In this document: piece by piece, positions 8,287 to 14,746 of the stretch | Layout of the letters: every line of letters starts with the position of its first letter | Position numbering within the stretch: the first letter of the stretch is position 1 | Origin: a virus | DNA: 43,930 nt | Reading direction: 5' to 3' (one strand) | Virus record (IMG/VR): IMGVR_UViG_3300025674_000089 | Location: 1 to 43,930 of that record | The notes under the pieces: generated by a model | What the model was told of the DNA's origin: nothing | The model's input: the letters and a program-made list of their open reading frames with translations, nothing else | Databases searched by the model: none | Translations under genes and position numbers: made by a program

Positions 8287-8760
8287 ATGTCGGAAGAAGT
8301 CAAAGAAACTCCTAAAGAGGAGGTCAAAGAGGTCGAAAAGAAGAAAGGACCTTTTGCTAAGCTCAAGGAAGCTGCTGGGGATAGCGAGGAACAGCTTGCC
8401 ATCCTTAGCACTTTCGTGCGTCTTGGTATCCTCGTCTGGTCTGGTGGCATCCTTACCCTTGCTTACATTAAGTTGCCGCCCGCACTTGGCATCCCAGAGC
8501 AGAAACTCGATCCCACTTTTATCGCGTCTGTTTTTACAGGGGTGCTCGCTACCTTTGGCGTCCAGACGGCAAAGAAGAATGGCGATGGTACATTCAAGGG
8601 CAGTGCTCCTGGCGGTGTCTCCAAGGCAGATCTTGAGAAACTCATCCAAGCTGCGGCGCAAACGGCTCCAGCGCAAACGATTCGTATTGAGCAAGCCCCG
8701 ATTCAGATTGCCACTGCACCTAAGAAGGACGGTGAGCCACCCGTAATGCCTACTATCTAA
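8287..8760 (+). CDS. Membrane protein with charged N-terminus, unknown
   Basis: 157 aa. Residues 1-40 are mostly Lys and Glu (soluble, likely helical). Two hydrophobic segments follow: FVRLGILVWSGGILTLAYI and an amphipathic ASVFTGVLATFGVQTA after a short Pro-rich turn. The C-terminus is polar with PAQTIRIEQAPIQIATAP. The two-helix hairpin topology recalls phage holin-like or virion membrane proteins but no family is recognised. It heads a run of envelope-directed genes driven by a late promoter. Confidence 0.6.
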   Translation: MSEEVKETPKEEVKEVEKKKGPFAKLKEAAGDSEEQLAILSTFVRLGILVWSGGILTLAYIKLPPALGIPEQKLDPTFIASVFTGVLATFGVQTAKKNGDGTFKGSAPGGVSKADLEKLIQAAAQTAPAQTIRIEQAPIQIATAPKKDGEPPVMPTI

Positions 8761-8765
8761 CTATC

Positions 8766-9035
8766 ATGCAAAAAGTAATTAACGTTATCGCTCTTCTGTC
8801 TGGTCTTACATCTGCTGCTCTCATTGGTGGTAGTGCATATGTGCTTCTTAATAAAGATGCTTTGATCGAGCAGGCAAAGACAGCAGCAACTAAAGCAGCG
8901 ACTGAGGCAGTTGCTGGCGCTCTCCCTGGTATGATTCAAGGTGCTATGCCTAAGATGCCAGAAGTAACTGGTGGTGCTATTCCCCAAGGTGGTGCGTCCC
9001 TTCCTAAGACGACAGGACCCGCTCTCCCCTTCTAA
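8766..9035 (+). CDS. Small N-terminally anchored protein, unknown
   Basis: 89 aa. One hydrophobic segment (INVIALLSGLTSAALIGGSAYVLL) is followed by an Ala-rich helix (KTAATKAATEAVAGALPG) and a Pro/Gly-rich tail with Met residues. It looks like an uncleaved signal anchor with the tail in the periplasm. It lies five bases after the previous gene and three before the next, so the three are co-transcribed. Family unknown. Confidence 0.6.
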   Translation: MQKVINVIALLSGLTSAALIGGSAYVLLNKDALIEQAKTAATKAATEAVAGALPGMIQGAMPKMPEVTGGAIPQGGASLPKTTGPALPF

Positions 9036-9038
9036 CCC

Positions 9039-9650
9039 ATGACTACTAAGAAGACTGAAACACCAACAGAAATACCAACTAAGAAAAGATCGCCAATAAA
9101 GATTGCTGGATTGGCATTACTTGGACTCTTCGGTGTTGCTCATATTGGTGTGCTAGGTCATCTTATGAATGTCACTAGGAGACCAGATTTTCCTGTCATC
9201 AATTTCCCTGGTGGTGACTACTCTTCATATGAGGTAGAAGCGACCAGGGATGGATATAAAATTAGGTATAAAGCAAACGATCCTCTTGTATTGGAATCTG
9301 AGAAATCCTTAGAATTGGATAGGGATAAGCGTGGATTCTTTGGACCCACTCAAGAAAGACGTAGGGAGTATCGTCTAGATCAATATACTATGGACGGTGC
9401 TAGAAACTTGGGGGGTGGGGATTCGGAGGGAAAGTCCCTTGCGAAAAGCGAACAGTGTATAAGGGCGGACGCTGGAGCTCGCTCTCAAGGTGCCCTGGCA
9501 GGGACTAGCATCGCTGCTGGTGCCATCGCCCCTGCGGTGGTGGGAATCCCCTATATAGGATGGTTGGCAGCAGGATGGATGACTCTACTTGGTCAACGAG
9601 TTGGATCTGATATTGGAAGTCAAGTTGGTAAAGTATTCAATGATTGTTAA
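9039..9650 (+). CDS. Membrane protein with glycine-zipper-like C-terminus
   Basis: 203 aa. A Thr/Lys-rich cytoplasmic start is followed by a transmembrane segment (IAGLALLGLFGVAHIGVLGHL), a polar middle of about 100 residues, and a C-terminal region rich in small residues (GALAGTSIAAGAIAPAVVG, then GQRVGSDIGSQVGKVF). This Gly-xxx-Gly pattern resembles glycine-zipper proteins that oligomerise in membranes. Two Cys are present (one C-terminal). No homologue recognised. Confidence 0.6.
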   Translation: MTTKKTETPTEIPTKKRSPIKIAGLALLGLFGVAHIGVLGHLMNVTRRPDFPVINFPGGDYSSYEVEATRDGYKIRYKANDPLVLESEKSLELDRDKRGFFGPTQERRREYRLDQYTMDGARNLGGGDSEGKSLAKSEQCIRADAGARSQGALAGTSIAAGAIAPAVVGIPYIGWLAAGWMTLLGQRVGSDIGSQVGKVFNDC

Positions 9651-9652
9651 TT

Positions 9653-9769
9653 ATGACTACATCAAGAAGAAAGTCCAGAGATGCTGAAGGCAAATTCTTT
9701 TTATATGTTTTCTTTTTCCATCTCTGGAGTGGAGTTGTAGAATTGTTTATTGACGATGGAGATCGATGA
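9653..9769 (+). CDS. 38-aa membrane micropeptide
   Basis: An ATG at 9653, three bases after the previous stop, opens a 38-codon frame: a basic N-terminus (MTTSRRKSRDAEGK), one hydrophobic stretch (FFLYVFFFHLWSGVVELF), and an acidic end (IDDGDR). The positive-inside charge pattern and the overlap with the next gene (14 bases) support a real small gene. Function unknown. Confidence 0.5.
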   Translation: MTTSRRKSRDAEGKFFLYVFFFHLWSGVVELFIDDGDR

Positions 9770-10514
9770 CATTAGGATAACTGGAAGACCTATTCCAGAA
9801 ATAAACATTATTGAAGCAAATATACCACCAGGATTTACTGGGTTGCCTGTCCCCATCACCACACAAATAGGATCTCCCATTGTAGATATTCCTGGGTGTG
9901 TGGAGACGAGAGAGACTGATGATCTCAAGCAGGTAGATCCTAGAGGTAACATGACCTTCTGTGATGGTCAGGTGCCATCGTATAATCCACCTAACTTTGA
10001 ACCCAATCAGACGCTACCTACTCAGCGTCCTGCTGTAGATACAAGGCAACCTAAAGCTCCCGCTGCTCCTGATCTACCGATACCTAAAACTCCCTCTGCT
10101 ACTGCTAAGGTGGATTGTCCTACAGCAGCACAGGCAGCAAAAGAACCTGTCGGCACATATATTGAGGGGTTTAGAAAGAAGGTCACTGACTATCAGTTAG
10201 TTGGCAACCAGTGTATTCAGATTACAGAGAATGTGCCTCTACCAGAGCAGATTGTTTCTGGTCTTCCTGCTGCTGGGACAGTTGTAACTACCTCAAGTAT
10301 TGCTGTAGTGGCAACAGCATCAGCACTTATGGCAAAACCGCTGGCAGATATCCTACTAAAGGTTATCAAACCAACGATTAAAAAAGTTATGAAAAAGATT
10401 GCTAAGATCAGGGGGAAGTCAGTTCCTGTACTGTCCACTGCCGAGCGTAGAAACGAGCAAAGAGACCGAAACCGTGCTATAATGGCATTGAGACGCACCC
10501 TCAAACCCAAATGA
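9756..10514 (+). CDS. Pro-rich protein with hydrophobic segment, probably virion or envelope
   Basis: The start is set at ATG 9756 (MEIDDIRITGRPIPEINI); a TTG two codons upstream is possible. About 252 aa. Residues 1-45 are beta-like with repeated Pro/Ile; the middle is Pro/Ala/Thr-rich; then comes a hydrophobic stretch (GTVVTTSSIAVVATASALMA) and a very basic C-terminus (KKVMKKIAKIRGK and many Arg). The order suggests a membrane-spanning or virion protein with a basic cytoplasmic or DNA-facing tail. It contains several Cys. No family recognised. ATGA overlap with the next gene. Confidence 0.6.
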   Translation: MEIDDIRITGRPIPEINIIEANIPPGFTGLPVPITTQIGSPIVDIPGCVETRETDDLKQVDPRGNMTFCDGQVPSYNPPNFEPNQTLPTQRPAVDTRQPKAPAAPDLPIPKTPSATAKVDCPTAAQAAKEPVGTYIEGFRKKVTDYQLVGNQCIQITENVPLPEQIVSGLPAAGTVVTTSSIAVVATASALMAKPLADILLKVIKPTIKKVMKKIAKIRGKSVPVLSTAERRNEQRDRNRAIMALRRTLKPK

Positions 10515-10990
10515 CCTACGAAGCAGAAGTACAATTTAAGTTTGATGCAACATTCACCCCCACCTATGGATCATCCTCCTGGACTTCAGATGATTTTATC
10601 CCTGAGGAACATTATCTCATCACTGCACCAGCAGCAGACCTTAACGCCAAACAGTATTTCAAACTTTTTGAAAAGTTTCTCCTCTGTGTAGGAATGGATC
10701 CTGTTTCTATTCGTAGCGGTGCTATGTCATTGGTATTCAATGACTATGTGCGTGAGGAAGATCAGCGTAAGGTATGTAATGAGTATGAATTGACTATGGA
10801 TGAAGACCTGGAGAAGAAATACCAGGAGTTTATGAAGCGTGATGCAGAATGGGCAAAGATAAGTAATCATTACAAAGAGAATGTTGTAAGTGAACCCAAG
10901 ATCAAAGGTGATCATATGCCACCGTGGGGTCATTCTGACATGGAAGCATTGAAGTATCAACAGCAAGAAGATCTTATTGGGCTTGATTGA
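10511..10990 (+). CDS. Conserved hypothetical soluble protein
   Basis: 159 aa, acidic, without signal or membrane segment. It starts in ATGA overlap with the previous gene and is the last + strand gene of the envelope module. Its 3' end overlaps, tail to tail, the minus-strand gene ending at 10974 by 17 bases. Trp/Pro-rich HMPPWGHSDMEAL near the end is distinctive. Function unknown. Confidence 0.55.
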   Translation: MTYEAEVQFKFDATFTPTYGSSSWTSDDFIPEEHYLITAPAADLNAKQYFKLFEKFLLCVGMDPVSIRSGAMSLVFNDYVREEDQRKVCNEYELTMDEDLEKKYQEFMKRDAEWAKISNHYKENVVSEPKIKGDHMPPWGHSDMEALKYQQQEDLIGLD

Positions 10991-11834
10991 TACCCAACGG
11001 TGGACCCAGATCCTCAGCATTCCTAGACACAGGAGCAGGGATAGAATGGACGTGTGGATGACTGTGCCCTGGCGGATTATTTACCACGACATCAGCACAT
11101 ACAGAATAATAGGGTGACTTGGGATGGAATTGAATTCCAGCCTTAATCAATTCACCACAATTCTTTAGTCTGGCAATCTCAAAATCTAATCTCTTATTAG
11201 CAGTTGTTTGCTTCATCAATTCGATGTTAGCAGCAGCTGCTTCTTTACATTGGTCTTGCAGTTTCTGATCAAGAGGACGAGACCATGTAGCAGAGAAACC
11301 AACGCCAATGTTATAGTTATCTTTCTGTCCTGTCCTAGTAGGCACAGTGTATAGAATGCCACCAGGATTATCTAAAGATCCATCTTCGTTTAGATCCCTC
11401 ATGTCATAGACAGGATCGTTATAGTATGGTTCGTATGGTCTTTGTGCTGAAGCACTACCAGTGACATAGGGTGTGAAGTTTAGCGTTGGTCCTTGACATT
11501 GAATTCCACCACCATATGTGTTGGTGATGTATGGACCTTGTAAGACTTGGATTGCTTGGTTAGTGACACTACCAGAGCTGTTAGCAACAGGGGCAGCAGT
11601 GGCGCTAACGCCACCAACAGTCTCCGCCAAACTTTGGGTCGGGAATAATCCAAGAAAGATTGCCCCTATTACTGGGTAAAGATTGAGGTTGTGTCTGTTA
11701 CGCTTGTAACTTCCGTTACTCTTTGAATAATTGTCTGATTGCTTAAACCAGGACCTTGATACGTTTCTGTGAATTGAAACGCTGCTCCTCCTGGTGCCTG
11801 TGTGAAGTTTGGTTTGGTTGTTATTCCTGTCCAT
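10974..11834 (-). CDS. Exported protein with Ca-loop-like motif; start uncertain
   Basis: The convincing part begins with a signal-peptide-like stretch (PVIGAIFLGLFPTQSLA, cut before ET) encoded near 11620-11680. The only ATG in frame is at 11834, which would give a 53-residue hydrophilic leader overlapping the upstream gene by 166 bases. A non-standard start (ATA at about 11674) or coupling to the upstream stop is possible. The mature part has GPYITNTYGGGIQ, a DLNEDGSLD loop resembling calcium-binding DxNxDG sites, a helical KRLDFEIARLKNC region, and four Cys. It is likely periplasmic or outer-membrane directed. Family unknown. Confidence 0.55.
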   Translation of the reverse strand: MDRNNNQTKLHTGTRRSSVSIHRNVSRSWFKQSDNYSKSNGSYKRNRHNLNLYPVIGAIFLGLFPTQSLAETVGGVSATAAPVANSSGSVTNQAIQVLQGPYITNTYGGGIQCQGPTLNFTPYVTGSASAQRPYEPYYNDPVYDMRDLNEDGSLDNPGGILYTVPTRTGQKDNYNIGVGFSATWSRPLDQKLQDQCKEAAAANIELMKQTTANKRLDFEIARLKNCGELIKAGIQFHPKSPYYSVCADVVVNNPPGHSHPHVHSIPAPVSRNAEDLGPPLGINQAQ

Positions 11835-12103
11835 GATGATGTCACGCCATCAATAGTTACATTAGTTGCACCTGTCCCTGGCGAAAGGGTGCCATTGACG
11901 GTGATTCCACTCCCAGATGCTGAATACTGATATCCAGTGTTGTAGTCCATCGAGTTGATGGTCTCTGTTATCTTTTGTGTTGTCTCTGTGTGGCTCGTCA
12001 TCGATCCCTGTGTGAAGTTGGGGACCACGGGGACAGCCTGTGCTGCCCCATGTAATGCCCCTAAGATCAAACCAAGACCGACCGCCTCTAATATTCTTGT
12101 CAT
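11669..12103 (-). CDS. Exported beta-rich protein (paralogue of 12117-12602)
   Basis: 144 aa with a signal peptide (MTRILEAVGLGLILGALHGAAQA, cut near AQA/VPV). The mature part is Thr/Ser/Gly-rich and beta-like. It shares AFQFTETYQGPGLSNQTII with AFSFSETFNQGDAIPSNTT of the gene upstream, and YSASGSG with YSVSGSN, so the two are paralogues. Second gene of the minus-strand operon, 13 bases after the first. A surface or adhesin-like role is possible but unproven. Confidence 0.65.
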   Translation of the reverse strand: MTRILEAVGLGLILGALHGAAQAVPVVPNFTQGSMTSHTETTQKITETINSMDYNTGYQYSASGSGITVNGTLSPGTGATNVTIDGVTSSWTGITTKPNFTQAPGGAAFQFTETYQGPGLSNQTIIQRVTEVTSVTDTTSIFTQ

Positions 12104-12116
12104 GACTATATATTAA

Positions 12117-12602
12117 CTATCGAATAGTGATCTCAGACACGAATTGACCTGTTGCCGAGGTGCCAGCACCACCAGCAGTCAATGACATAACCCCAGCAGA
12201 ATTGATAGTACCAGCGAGAGAACCAGCCACGCCACCAGCAGTGGTCGTGACACTTCCAAACGCGGGTAAGGATGGAGCCACACCGCTAGTAATGGTTGTG
12301 TTGCTTGGGATTGCGTCTCCTTGGTTGAAGGTTTCGCTGAAGGAAAAGGCACTCCCGTCAGTTGTTTGGGAGTATGTGCCAGAGTTCATGGTCGCCGCAG
12401 CAGTTGCCGAAACAGGAGCAGTGAGACCGCCAAGAGTAGCAGAGACATTAGAACCACTCACAGAATAGGATGATCCAAGTCTGGTTGCCTGGGAAGCAGC
12501 AGAATCAACAGTCAGTTGAACGCTAGTTGAGTGTTTAGTAATAAGATCGGCATGTGCAGGTGCCGCCATCAGAAGCATAATCAAAGGTAGAAATTTTTTC
12601 AT
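12117..12602 (-). CDS. Exported Ser/Thr-rich beta protein
   Basis: 161 aa with a textbook signal peptide (MKKFLPLIMLLMAAPAHA, cut before DLIT). The mature part is rich in Ser, Thr, Ala and Gly, poor in charge, and has repeated beta-like strands (VSATLGGLTAPVSATAAAT, GSVTTTAGGVAGSLAGTI). It is the first gene of the minus-strand operon and has a late-type promoter at 12627-12634. Low charge and a repeat-like sequence suggest a secreted or outer-surface protein. It has no recognised family. Confidence 0.65.
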   Translation of the reverse strand: MKKFLPLIMLLMAAPAHADLITKHSTSVQLTVDSAASQATRLGSSYSVSGSNVSATLGGLTAPVSATAAATMNSGTYSQTTDGSAFSFSETFNQGDAIPSNTTITSGVAPSLPAFGSVTTTAGGVAGSLAGTINSAGVMSLTAGGAGTSATGQFVSEITIR

Positions 12603-12626
12603 CTCTTTCCTTTGAGGGGTCTTGAC

Positions 12627-12634
12627 TATTTATC
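12627..12634 (-). promoter_or_regulatory. Late promoter for minus-strand exported operon
   Basis: On the minus strand the sequence reads GATAAATA, 25 bases before the start codon at 12602. It is divergent from the + strand TATAAATA at 12705. A GGAAAG ribosome-binding site sits just before the start. Confidence 0.6.
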
Positions 12635-12654
12635 AAATGCCACTGTTGATGGAT

Positions 12655-12675
12655 AACCGAATATTTTTTTCGGTT
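12655..12675. other. Inverted repeat between divergent promoters
   Basis: AACCGA (12655-12660) and TCGGTT (12670-12675) form a 6-bp stem with an A/T-rich loop containing a T-run. It lies upstream of both divergent late promoters, so no transcript from them would carry it. It could be a protein site or a weak separator. Confidence 0.35.
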
Positions 12676-12704
12676 TACAACATCTTATTTTTGATACAGT
12701 TGAC

Positions 12705-12736
12705 TATAAATAAGAGTGGTTGCCTTCGGGGACCAC
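12705..12736 (+). promoter_or_regulatory. Late promoter TATAAATA with start-proximal hairpin
   Basis: A perfect TATAAATA at 12705-12712 drives hsp20. GTGGT (12716-12720) and ACCAC (12732-12736) flank a C/G-rich loop, so a hairpin straddles the predicted start near 12718. A strong AAAGGAG ribosome-binding site follows at about 12756. Confidence 0.7.
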
Positions 12737-12769
12737 ACAATCAAACTCGCTTATAAAGGAGCATAACAA

Positions 12770-13231
12770 ATGACTGGACTTAGAAAGTTCACGGCAAAAG
12801 ATCTTAATGCCGTGGTAGATGCTGTAGAAAGATATAGCGTCGGACTAGATGATATTTTCTATAGACTACATTCCTATGGGGTGGGGTCAGTTAACGAAGC
12901 ATATCCCCCTTACAACCTCGTGAAAGAATCTGAGGTTAAGTGGAGGATCGAAATGGCACTTGCTGGCTGGTCGAAGGATGAGGTTGAAGTCTCTACGGAA
13001 TCTAACGTCCTCCTAGTCAGGTCTAAGGCGGCGAAGTCTAAAGGAGAAGAAGAGTATATGCATCGTGGCGTTGCAACTCGGACATTCGCCAGAGGATTCA
13101 ACTTGAGTGATGATGTTGAGGTTGGAGCAGTGACTTTTAATAATGGAATGCTTGTGGTAGAATTACGAAAGATTATTCCTGACCACCAGAAACTAAAGAT
13201 CTATGATATTGGGTCAGGAAATCAGGATTAA
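12770..13231 (+). CDS. hsp20: Small heat-shock protein (Hsp20/IbpA-like)
   Basis: 153 aa. The alpha-crystallin domain spans roughly residues 45-145: PPYNLVKESEVKWRIEMALAG, DEVEVSTESNVLLVRS, the YMHRGVATRTFARGFNL strand and the ending GMLVVELRKIIP. Family members are holdases that bind unfolding proteins. hsp20 is one of the common genes of T4-like cyanophages, usually thought to help virion assembly or to protect host thylakoid proteins. It has its own late promoter and ends at a terminator (13256-13285). Confidence 0.9.
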   Translation: MTGLRKFTAKDLNAVVDAVERYSVGLDDIFYRLHSYGVGSVNEAYPPYNLVKESEVKWRIEMALAGWSKDEVEVSTESNVLLVRSKAAKSKGEEEYMHRGVATRTFARGFNLSDDVEVGAVTFNNGMLVVELRKIIPDHQKLKIYDIGSGNQD

Positions 13232-13244
13232 CCAAACCTTAATT

Positions 13245-13251
13245 CTAAATA
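13245..13251 (+). promoter_or_regulatory. Putative late promoter CTAAATA
   Basis: CTAAATA lies just before the hsp20 terminator hairpin and 62 bases before the exported barrel gene. The predicted start (about 13257) falls at the left arm of that hairpin, the same nested design as at 8256 and 20938. Confidence 0.45.
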
Positions 13252-13255
13252 CACG

Positions 13256-13285
13256 GACCTCTGCTAAAATGTAGAGGTCTTTTTA
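13256..13285 (+). terminator. Rho-independent terminator after hsp20
   Basis: GACCTCT (13256-13262) pairs with AGAGGTC (13273-13279), extended inward by GC/GT pairs, and is followed by TTTTT. It is well formed. Confidence 0.8.
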
Positions 13286-13312
13286 GACAAGTAAAACTTA
13301 CAAAGTATTCTC

Positions 13313-13666
13313 ATGAAAATTGCATTCGCTCTTGCTGCCCTTCCTTTCATGGCAGCACCTGCCCTTGCTGGTCCCTATGTTATGACTAAATCTGAATTCA
13401 AGGGATCCGATCAAGATTACAAGGAAGCAGTCAACCAGGCTCGTCTTGGTTATGACTGGAAACTTGGTAAAGTCGCTCCCTATGTTGAATTGGGTGGTGG
13501 TGCTAAGACTCCTGATGGTGCTGATAGCACTGGTTTCGTTGCTGCTGAAGTTGGTGCTGGTATCAAACTGACCGACAAACTCTCCGCCAAGGCAAAGTTT
13601 GAGGCACTCAGTTTTGATGCCAAGACTGACTGGAAAGTGGAAGTCGGCACTAAGTATCGCTTCTGA
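13313..13666 (+). CDS. Exported small beta-barrel-like outer membrane protein
   Basis: 117 aa. A signal peptide (MKIAFALAALPFMAAPALA, cut before GPYV) leads into alternating polar/hydrophobic strands: ARLGYDWKLGKVAPYVELG, FVAAEVGAGIKLTDKLSAK, FEALSFDAKTDWKVEVG. The last residue is Phe (KYRF), the classic C-terminal signature recognised by the BAM machinery. About 98 mature residues allow only six to eight short strands, so it may be a minimal barrel or oligomeric. The role could be superinfection exclusion or host-surface change. A soluble periplasmic protein is the alternative. Confidence 0.65.
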   Translation: MKIAFALAALPFMAAPALAGPYVMTKSEFKGSDQDYKEAVNQARLGYDWKLGKVAPYVELGGGAKTPDGADSTGFVAAEVGAGIKLTDKLSAKAKFEALSFDAKTDWKVEVGTKYRF

Positions 13667-13857
13667 TGAAATACCTGAAGGTATTACTTCATCCAGTTAC
13701 TCAATTCAACCTGTTGGTTGTGGGGTTTCTGATTGCAATTCAGGGACTCCACCTCCACGCTCATTATAGTATGGATCTTGATGTTGAAAGTTACGTTCGT
13801 GGCTTCTGCAAAAAGAATCTTGAGAAGTGTGAGAGAATTATCTCTAACTTTGATTGA
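13666..13857 (+). CDS. Small membrane protein, unknown
   Basis: 63 aa, with a 1-base overlap (TGATG) with the barrel gene. One transmembrane segment (FNLLVVGFLIAIQGLHLHA) follows a short start, then a 30-residue tail with two Cys (FCKKNLEKC). The coupling suggests a functional link to the upstream exported protein. A terminator follows directly. Confidence 0.6.
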   Translation: MKYLKVLLHPVTQFNLLVVGFLIAIQGLHLHAHYSMDLDVESYVRGFCKKNLEKCERIISNFD

Positions 13858-13875
13858 TATATAGTATGCAACTGA

Positions 13876-13905
13876 AGAGACCACCGCCCAGCGGGGTCTC
13901 TTTTT
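13876..13905 (+). terminator. Rho-independent terminator
   Basis: AGAGACC-A-CCGC pairs with GCGG-GGTCTCT (11 bp with one bulged A, loop CCA), then TTTTTG. It ends the barrel/membrane-protein unit. Confidence 0.85.
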
Positions 13906-13919
13906 GTTTGGAGATAAAC

Positions 13920-14162
13920 ATGAACATGTATGTAAATCTGTGCCCACCATACACAGAGAAGAGTGAAACTCTGACGCTGGATATCCCACCTCATGAGATG
14001 GACATTCTTCTGCAGTATGTCCACGTCTTAGCAGATGAAAAAAACATCAGTGCTAGACGTGCCTTCTCGGATATGGTAAGGTACACCTTTGATCAACTTA
14101 TGGAAAAAGATTATGACCGTAAAAATCGCAAGAATGGCAAACGGCGAGGACGTAATCGCTGA
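13920..14162 (+). CDS. Small basic protein, unknown
   Basis: The start is set at ATG 13920, preceded by GGAG at about 13910 and lying after the terminator; an upstream in-frame ATG at 13854 would sit before the terminator. 80 aa. Residues 20-60 look helical (PPHEMDILLQYVHVLADEK), and the end is very basic (DRKNRKNGKRRGRNR), suggesting nucleic-acid binding. It overlaps the next gene by 50 bases. Function unknown. Confidence 0.6.
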   Translation: MNMYVNLCPPYTEKSETLTLDIPPHEMDILLQYVHVLADEKNISARRAFSDMVRYTFDQLMEKDYDRKNRKNGKRRGRNR

Positions 14163-14526
14163 CATTAAAGAAGTCAGGTCTGGTGAAGGTGACGATGCTC
14201 GCATTCTTGCGTATGAATTCGTCGAAGCATACTCAATTACTCTGGAGACAGATGAGCAAGACTTTCTCGTAGAGTCTCTTGATGAGGAGTTACCACCAGA
14301 AACCCCACAATTGAATAATATTAGGATGAGATTCTTTCCATACTTTCCTCTGACAGTTGGATCTAATTTCATTACACTGAATGCAGTTGTAAGTATTGCT
14401 GACCCTCATCTTGAAGTGCTCAAGCGTTACAACCAAGCAAGATATCAAACTACATCCGAGGCAAGAACTGATGCTACCCAAGTTGATTATTCTGAAGCAC
14501 CACCCTCAGACCTATTTATTGGCTGA
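14113..14526 (+). CDS. Conserved cyanophage protein, possible Sm-like barrel
   Basis: The start is set at ATG 14113 (137 aa). It begins MTVKIARMANGEDVIADIKEV, a pattern reminiscent of the Sm1 motif (short strand, NG turn, strand), followed by another strand pair. The C-terminal third is polar. It lies just upstream of the DNA polymerase gene. The Lsm/SH3-like reading is an inference from one motif only. Confidence 0.55.
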   Translation: MTVKIARMANGEDVIADIKEVRSGEGDDARILAYEFVEAYSITLETDEQDFLVESLDEELPPETPQLNNIRMRFFPYFPLTVGSNFITLNAVVSIADPHLEVLKRYNQARYQTTSEARTDATQVDYSEAPPSDLFIG

Positions 14527-14746
14527 TCTCTTGGAGCTTGATGAAGAGCCAGCACTTTGCTTGCAAGAGTGTTGCACCATCAATGATGATGGTGGTGTCC
14601 AACCCTATCCAAAGCACACCCATCAGAGAGATATCTTCTTGTCCACTGATGATGTCATGACTATTTTGGATCCGTCACCAGCGGTTGCCAAACAGTATCT
14701 GACTGTGTTAGAGTCTTTGAAGAAGTCAGCAGTGCCTAATGAGTGA
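14519..14746 (+). CDS. Small acidic protein, TTG start likely
   Basis: The only in-frame ATG (14396) is deep in the previous gene, so I favour TTG at 14519 (75 aa). The ribosome-binding site is weak, so translation may depend on coupling. The product is acidic and His/Cys-rich: LELDEEPALCLQECC, then PYPKHTHQRD. It overlaps gp43 by 8 bases. Function unknown. Confidence 0.45.
   Translation: MADLLELDEEPALCLQECCTINDDGGVQPYPKHTHQRDIFLSTDDVMTILDPSPAVAKQYLTVLESLKKSAVPNE

Noticed and set aside
12160-12468. + strand frame opposite the exported minus gene
   Set aside because: The minus-strand frame has a clear signal peptide, promoter and RBS; the + frame has none.
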